From contig MHCR01000005.1 in assembly GCA_001816695.1 (NCBI GenBank), positions 6,703 to 14,407 on the forward strand: 7,705 nt of DNA, in the 5' to 3' direction. Source of the stretch: Candidatus Woykebacteria bacterium RBG_16_39_9b. Lineage in GTDB: Bacteria; Patescibacteriota; Microgenomatia; Woykebacterales; RBG-16-39-9b. This document shows positions 4,187 through 7,705 of this stretch, piece by piece (position 1 is the first letter of the stretch; the number at the start of each line of letters is the position of its first letter). The position numbers and the translations under genes were made by a program. The notes below the pieces were generated by a model. That model searched no databases and was not told the origin of the DNA. It worked only from the letters and a program-made list of their open reading frames with translations.

Positions 4187-6700
4187 ATGGGTATTATCCT
4201 GCTTTTGTCTGTACCTGTCTTTTATATCATCGGCCTCATTGCATTCATTAGTTGGTTACTAAATTTATCGTCAAAGAAAAGTAGCGAAATCGACCGACGA
4301 AAGTTTTTGGAAAAATCGATCCAAGAACTTTCGGGTACACTTGCACAGTCTCCAGGCAAAAAAATCTCAGACCAAATCGACGAATATAAAACAGAGCTAG
4401 AAAATTTAACTAATAAAAAATACTTTGTACCGGCTCAAAGCGCTGCAAAGCCAGTTCAAATACAGCCACATAAAGTAAACCTAGAAGAGCCGAAACCAAC
4501 ACTTGGAGGCGATATTGAACAATTTTGGTCAAATTGGTATTCAGAAAATTCAATAAACTTGCTTCTTTATATTGGGGCCTTTCTTATTGTTGCTTCAGCT
4601 TCAATCTTTGTTGGATTTCAATGGGAAACAATTGGAGGTACAGCCAAAGCTTTCCTTATAAGTTTCCTTACTCTAGCATTCTTTGGATTTGGTATTTGGT
4701 TTTATCAACTTCCCAAGATCAAAAATGCTGGTTCCACTTTTACAGCCATCGGAGCTCTTTTAATCCCTTTTTGCGGTTTGGCCTGGTATAACTTCGTTTT
4801 TAGAGAAACGGGCGTCAGTTTTGGCTGGGTCTGGCTCACAACTTCACTAGTGGCACTGTTAACCTATGCTTTTCTCGCCTTCTTTATGCGTAATGCCTTT
4901 TATACCTATATTTCCAGTCTAGGAACACTCTCACTAGTCCTTTCATTAATCAATGTCTATCAGCTTAATCGTGAGTTTTATGTGCTGGGTGGAGTTTTTT
5001 CCGCTTTTATTATTTTAATTGGCCGGCAACTATTTGTTTCGGGTGATCAAGAAATAAAAAGTAAATTCTCTTTACCACTAGAGGTTTCTTCTAATATTAT
5101 AACTCCAGTTTCCTTAATCTATGGTTTATTAATTGCTACCTCTTCTGATAAATTATTCACGTTTGAAGCAACTCTTGCTCTTTTTATGGGAGCCGCTTAC
5201 TACTTTTTCTCGTATATTTTCGTTAATAAAGCTTACTATTTAGCTATTGCTGAGATACTTTTTCCTCTTGCCGTGGTTTTATTTTTTAAATGGCAAGGCC
5301 TAAGTAACGAATTTCTTCTTTACACCCTAAACGGAATTGCCTTGTTTGATCTTGCTCTTTCTTATCTATTTAAACGTTACTCTCTTAAAGAAGAGTCTGA
5401 AGCTAATATAATCATTTCAATTGCTATCTCCGTACTTGTTTTCTTTACATCATTAGCCTTAGATTTGAGACCAATTCATCTCACTATATTCGCATTTTTA
5501 CCGGTTGCTGTCAGCACAATAGCAACAGTAGTTACCGAAAAGGCTGAATATCTTGCAATTACCTCTATATTTTTAGCTATTACTATCTATATCTATCTGA
5601 ACAGGTTACTTGGTATAGATGATAAACCCTATATTATCTCGATGGTCTATCTTTTGTCCGCTGTCGGATTTTATGCTTTGTCTGTTGCTTCTAAACGAGC
5701 TCAAAGTTATTTACAAATTTTCAGTCTTTCGACGGTTCTTTTCTTTGCCTTAAGTGTGATTTTAAGTCTAACTAGTCCCGGATATTTATTAATAGTTAGT
5801 TTAGTTTTAACTGCAGTTTTGTTCGCCGCTTCTTTTCAATTTTCGCAAAAAAACTTTATCTATGCTTCCAATGCCTCACTTTTCTTTTCGCTACTTAACT
5901 TCCTTAGATTTGTAGATGTGAGTTCGGATTATTACCCACTGGCTTTCTCAGGCCTCTCCTATGTTTTATATTTAGTAAGCCAAGTAGCGCCAAACGAATT
6001 CAAAGATAAGTTCAGAATATCTTCTTTTGTTGGTATTCTGGCAACCCCAATTTTATTTGGTTTATATGCAATGAGTAACCCTGGCTACGATTATTCTTAC
6101 GATTACAGAACAGGAAGAAACATTAGACAACTAGACCTTTTTAATATTCTTGAACGAAACTCTTTAATATCAGCTTATGGGGCCACTATTCTTTTTGCGA
6201 TCGATTCCACAATAATTAAAAGTCGTGGGATGGGCTATTTTGCTTCGGCGATTGGTATGGCAACATATCTTTGGCAGATCAAATTCTTAGGAATCACAGA
6301 GGCTCAAACCTACACCCTCCCATTAGCCGTTTATTTCATGGTGTTAGCTTATCTGCGACGAATTGTGGGAGATTTATCAAAGCGTGATTTACTTGATTTT
6401 GCTGGTCTTTTCTTTTTAATTTTACCCACTTTGATGCAATCTTTTGGAAACCATGGTGCTAAATACTCTCTCCTATTTGGAGTTGAAGGGGCAATTCTCA
6501 TAGCCTTAGGCACATCTCTTAAATATAAAACGTATATTTATGCGGGTGTGTTTGCGATAGTGGCAGCAGTTATTTCTCAAACATACGAGTATGTCTTTTC
6601 CTTACCTCGCTGGATAATTACTGGGGTTGCGGGACTAGCTTTCCTTTCTGTGGCAATTTACTTACTTCTGCATCGAAAAGAAGAGCCGGAAGGTCGGTAA
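4187..6700 (+). CDS. Large polytopic membrane protein, resembling DUF2157 / SCO7613 C-terminal-domain proteins
   Basis: An 837-residue integral membrane protein of unknown function. One N-terminal hydrophobic helix (about 1-24) is followed by a charged, probably partly coiled-coil stretch (about 29-80) and a Pro/Lys/Gln-rich linker (81-108). From about 122 to 828 the chain is nearly continuous hydrophobic segments, by eye 20 or more helices, ending in a short charged tail HRKEEPEGR. The block SINLLLYIGAFLIVASASIF (122-141) starting the helical region, TYTLPLAVYFMVLAYLRR (708-725), and LPRWIITGVAGL (807-818) near the end remind me of DUF2157-like proteins labelled SCO7613 C-terminal domain; this is from memory and tentative. 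No transporter signature, catalytic motif or nucleotide-binding site is visible. A polar loop rich in Tyr and Asp (NPGYDYSYDYRTGR, 631-644) interrupts the helices. It is divergent from the ligase, and its stop lies 2 nt from the stop of the convergent Fic gene. ATG 4187 is supported by the promoter position. Confidence 0.85.
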   Translation: MGIILLLSVPVFYIIGLIAFISWLLNLSSKKSSEIDRRKFLEKSIQELSGTLAQSPGKKISDQIDEYKTELENLTNKKYFVPAQSAAKPVQIQPHKVNLEEPKPTLGGDIEQFWSNWYSENSINLLLYIGAFLIVASASIFVGFQWETIGGTAKAFLISFLTLAFFGFGIWFYQLPKIKNAGSTFTAIGALLIPFCGLAWYNFVFRETGVSFGWVWLTTSLVALLTYAFLAFFMRNAFYTYISSLGTLSLVLSLINVYQLNREFYVLGGVFSAFIILIGRQLFVSGDQEIKSKFSLPLEVSSNIITPVSLIYGLLIATSSDKLFTFEATLALFMGAAYYFFSYIFVNKAYYLAIAEILFPLAVVLFFKWQGLSNEFLLYTLNGIALFDLALSYLFKRYSLKEESEANIIISIAISVLVFFTSLALDLRPIHLTIFAFLPVAVSTIATVVTEKAEYLAITSIFLAITIYIYLNRLLGIDDKPYIISMVYLLSAVGFYALSVASKRAQSYLQIFSLSTVLFFALSVILSLTSPGYLLIVSLVLTAVLFAASFQFSQKNFIYASNASLFFSLLNFLRFVDVSSDYYPLAFSGLSYVLYLVSQVAPNEFKDKFRISSFVGILATPILFGLYAMSNPGYDYSYDYRTGRNIRQLDLFNILERNSLISAYGATILFAIDSTIIKSRGMGYFASAIGMATYLWQIKFLGITEAQTYTLPLAVYFMVLAYLRRIVGDLSKRDLLDFAGLFFLILPTLMQSFGNHGAKYSLLFGVEGAILIALGTSLKYKTYIYAGVFAIVAAVISQTYEYVFSLPRWIITGVAGLAFLSVAIYLLLHRKEEPEGR

Positions 6701-6702
6701 AT

Positions 6703-7705
6703 CTACTTTATTTTATAAATAGCGGCTTTAGTACTTCCCTTTTTTCTTATTAAACTCTTTGTAATCAAAACCTTGAGATCTCGCAGTATCGTATCATCGG
6801 AAACCATCGGCAACAAACTGCGCCACTCTTTATTACTTATTTGGCCGTACTCTTGCATATATTCCACAAGTTTGAGTTGCCGCTCGTTTAAATGGATTTG
6901 TCCCATTTTTCCCTTTAACTTGAGGTCTACTGAAAGCCTCTTAACACTGTCTCTAATTCTGGAAAGTTCAATTGCCAATCCTTCTATAAAATATTCGATC
7001 CAACTGGTTAAATCTCTATCTTGTATTTTTTTGGTTTGGTTAGAGATATTTTGTAGTACTTTATAATAGCGGCCTGCATCACGATCGAAATACTCTTCGA
7101 TCGAAAAAAAATTCTTTATATCATAGCCTTCTTTAAACAAAACAAGGGTTGAAATTGCTCGAGCTGTTCGACCATTCCCATCAACAAACGGATGAATGGC
7201 GGCAATCACATAGTGAGTGATAGCTGCTTTTAGGACCGGATGTATTTCTTCATTTGTCACGCTATTGAGCCAAAGAAAGAAGCTTCTTATTAAATCTGAG
7301 ATTTGACTTGATGGTGGTGGTAAATATGAAGTTTCGCCGGTTTTGGAATTTGTCACTCGGACCTGCGTAATTCGATATTTACCTGCTTGATCTGCTTTAA
7401 GGATTTTTCTGGTTGTCAGCTGGTGGGTTTCTAAAAGAACTTTTTCAGTAATAGAATCGTCTTTTTTCGAATTAATAAATTTTAGAACTTCCCGATAATT
7501 CAAAATTTCCTGAATATCTCTATCACGAGCCGGAATATCTTTTCCTGCCAAAACTTTTTCCACTTCTCTCTGCTCAAGAGGGTTGCCTTCAATATGCGTT
7601 CCGTGGTGAACTGTGCGCAAAATAGCCTCTTGGCGAAACTTTGCCTCGTAAGCCGGAACTAAAGGTGAGTTTTCGATCACCGCTTTTGAGGCTTCGATTT
7701 GTCCA
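6703..7705 (-). CDS. Fic-domain AMP-transferase-type protein with C-terminal winged helix, N-terminus outside window
   Basis: Fic proteins usually transfer AMP from ATP to a hydroxyl of a target protein. A GTG at 7680 could open a 325-residue frame, but the frame stays open upstream to the edge (GQIEASKA before VIEN), and these residues look like the usual helical N-terminus of Fic proteins, so the true start is probably beyond 7705. Numbered from that GTG: HIEGNPL (29-35) carries the inhibitory-helix Glu (E31); the substrate-binding flap region is about 105-127 (SYLPPP at 118-123); the canonical Fic motif HPFVDGNGR (163-171) has the catalytic His163 and the Asn/Gly/Arg nucleotide-binding residues. 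Residues about 262-325 form a winged helix-turn-helix (ISNKEWRSLLPMVSDDTILR, then a recognition/wing region), typical of the Fic-wHTH architecture. The inhibitory motif has Gly where [S/T]xxxE[G/N] expects Ser/Thr, with Thr one place later. No toxin-antitoxin partner is visible in the window; the cell target is unknown. Confidence 0.93.
   Translation of the reverse strand, partial: GQIEASKAVIENSPLVPAYEAKFRQEAILRTVHHGTHIEGNPLEQREVEKVLAGKDIPARDRDIQEILNYREVLKFINSKKDDSITEKVLLETHQLTTRKILKADQAGKYRITQVRVTNSKTGETSYLPPPSSQISDLIRSFFLWLNSVTNEEIHPVLKAAITHYVIAAIHPFVDGNGRTARAISTLVLFKEGYDIKNFFSIEEYFDRDAGRYYKVLQNISNQTKKIQDRDLTSWIEYFIEGLAIELSRIRDSVKRLSVDLKLKGKMGQIHLNERQLKLVEYMQEYGQISNKEWRSLLPMVSDDTILRDLKVLITKSLIRKKGSTKAAIYKIK

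Noticed and set aside
6773..7066. Plus-strand open frame of 97 codons inside the Fic gene
   Set aside because: It mirrors the Fic coding sequence on the other strand, has no family resemblance and no start signals.
1..7705. UGA recoding (as in Gracilibacteria/Absconditabacteria), CRISPR array, tRNA, rRNA or insertion sequence
   Set aside because: All long genes are full length without in-frame TGA. I saw no direct-repeat array, cloverleaf, rRNA segment, transposase or terminal inverted repeats.

Overview
This AT-rich bacterial window carries five protein-coding genes, plus a gene remnant and a compact set of transcription signals. All long genes read through under the standard code, and every stop seen is TAA or TAG. 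An archaeal-type ATP-dependent DNA ligase next to an endonuclease Q homologue, sigma70-like -10/-35 boxes, a bacterial-style clamp-binding tail and mostly family-only membrane proteins together suggest a Candidate Phyla Radiation (Patescibacteria/Microgenomates-like) genome. That placement is an inference; no rRNA or tRNA is present to prove it.

Layout, left to right. (1) 1-623, minus: two tandem, diverged DUF4870-type small membrane proteins; the second runs off the left edge. (2) 671-2095, minus: an endonuclease Q (EndoQ) family protein with PHP nuclease domain, zinc-binding domain and C-terminal domain, ending in QTGLFD, which fits a beta sliding-clamp motif. (3) 2096-2339: an intergenic region with a minus-strand rho-independent terminator with an unusually large loop, a sigma70-like promoter just upstream of that hairpin (a possible ~60-nt RNA or endoQ leader), and a remnant of the last ~25 codons of a second, diverged DNA ligase gene. 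(4) 2340-4109, minus: the intact ATP-dependent DNA ligase. (5) 4187-6700, plus: an 837-residue polytopic membrane protein divergent from the ligase. (6) 6703-7705, minus: a Fic-domain protein with a C-terminal winged helix, convergent with the membrane protein and cut by the right edge.

The most coherent functional unit is EndoQ plus ligase. One nicks DNA at deaminated bases or abasic sites and the other seals nicks; both are on the same strand, but an apparent terminator and separate promoters lie between them. Three genes (endoQ, ligase, membrane protein) have a -10 box ending 7-9 nt before the ATG and no usable Shine-Dalgarno sequence, so they are probably transcribed as leaderless mRNAs. 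The DUF4870 pair instead has a strong Shine-Dalgarno, which also argues for a TTG start.
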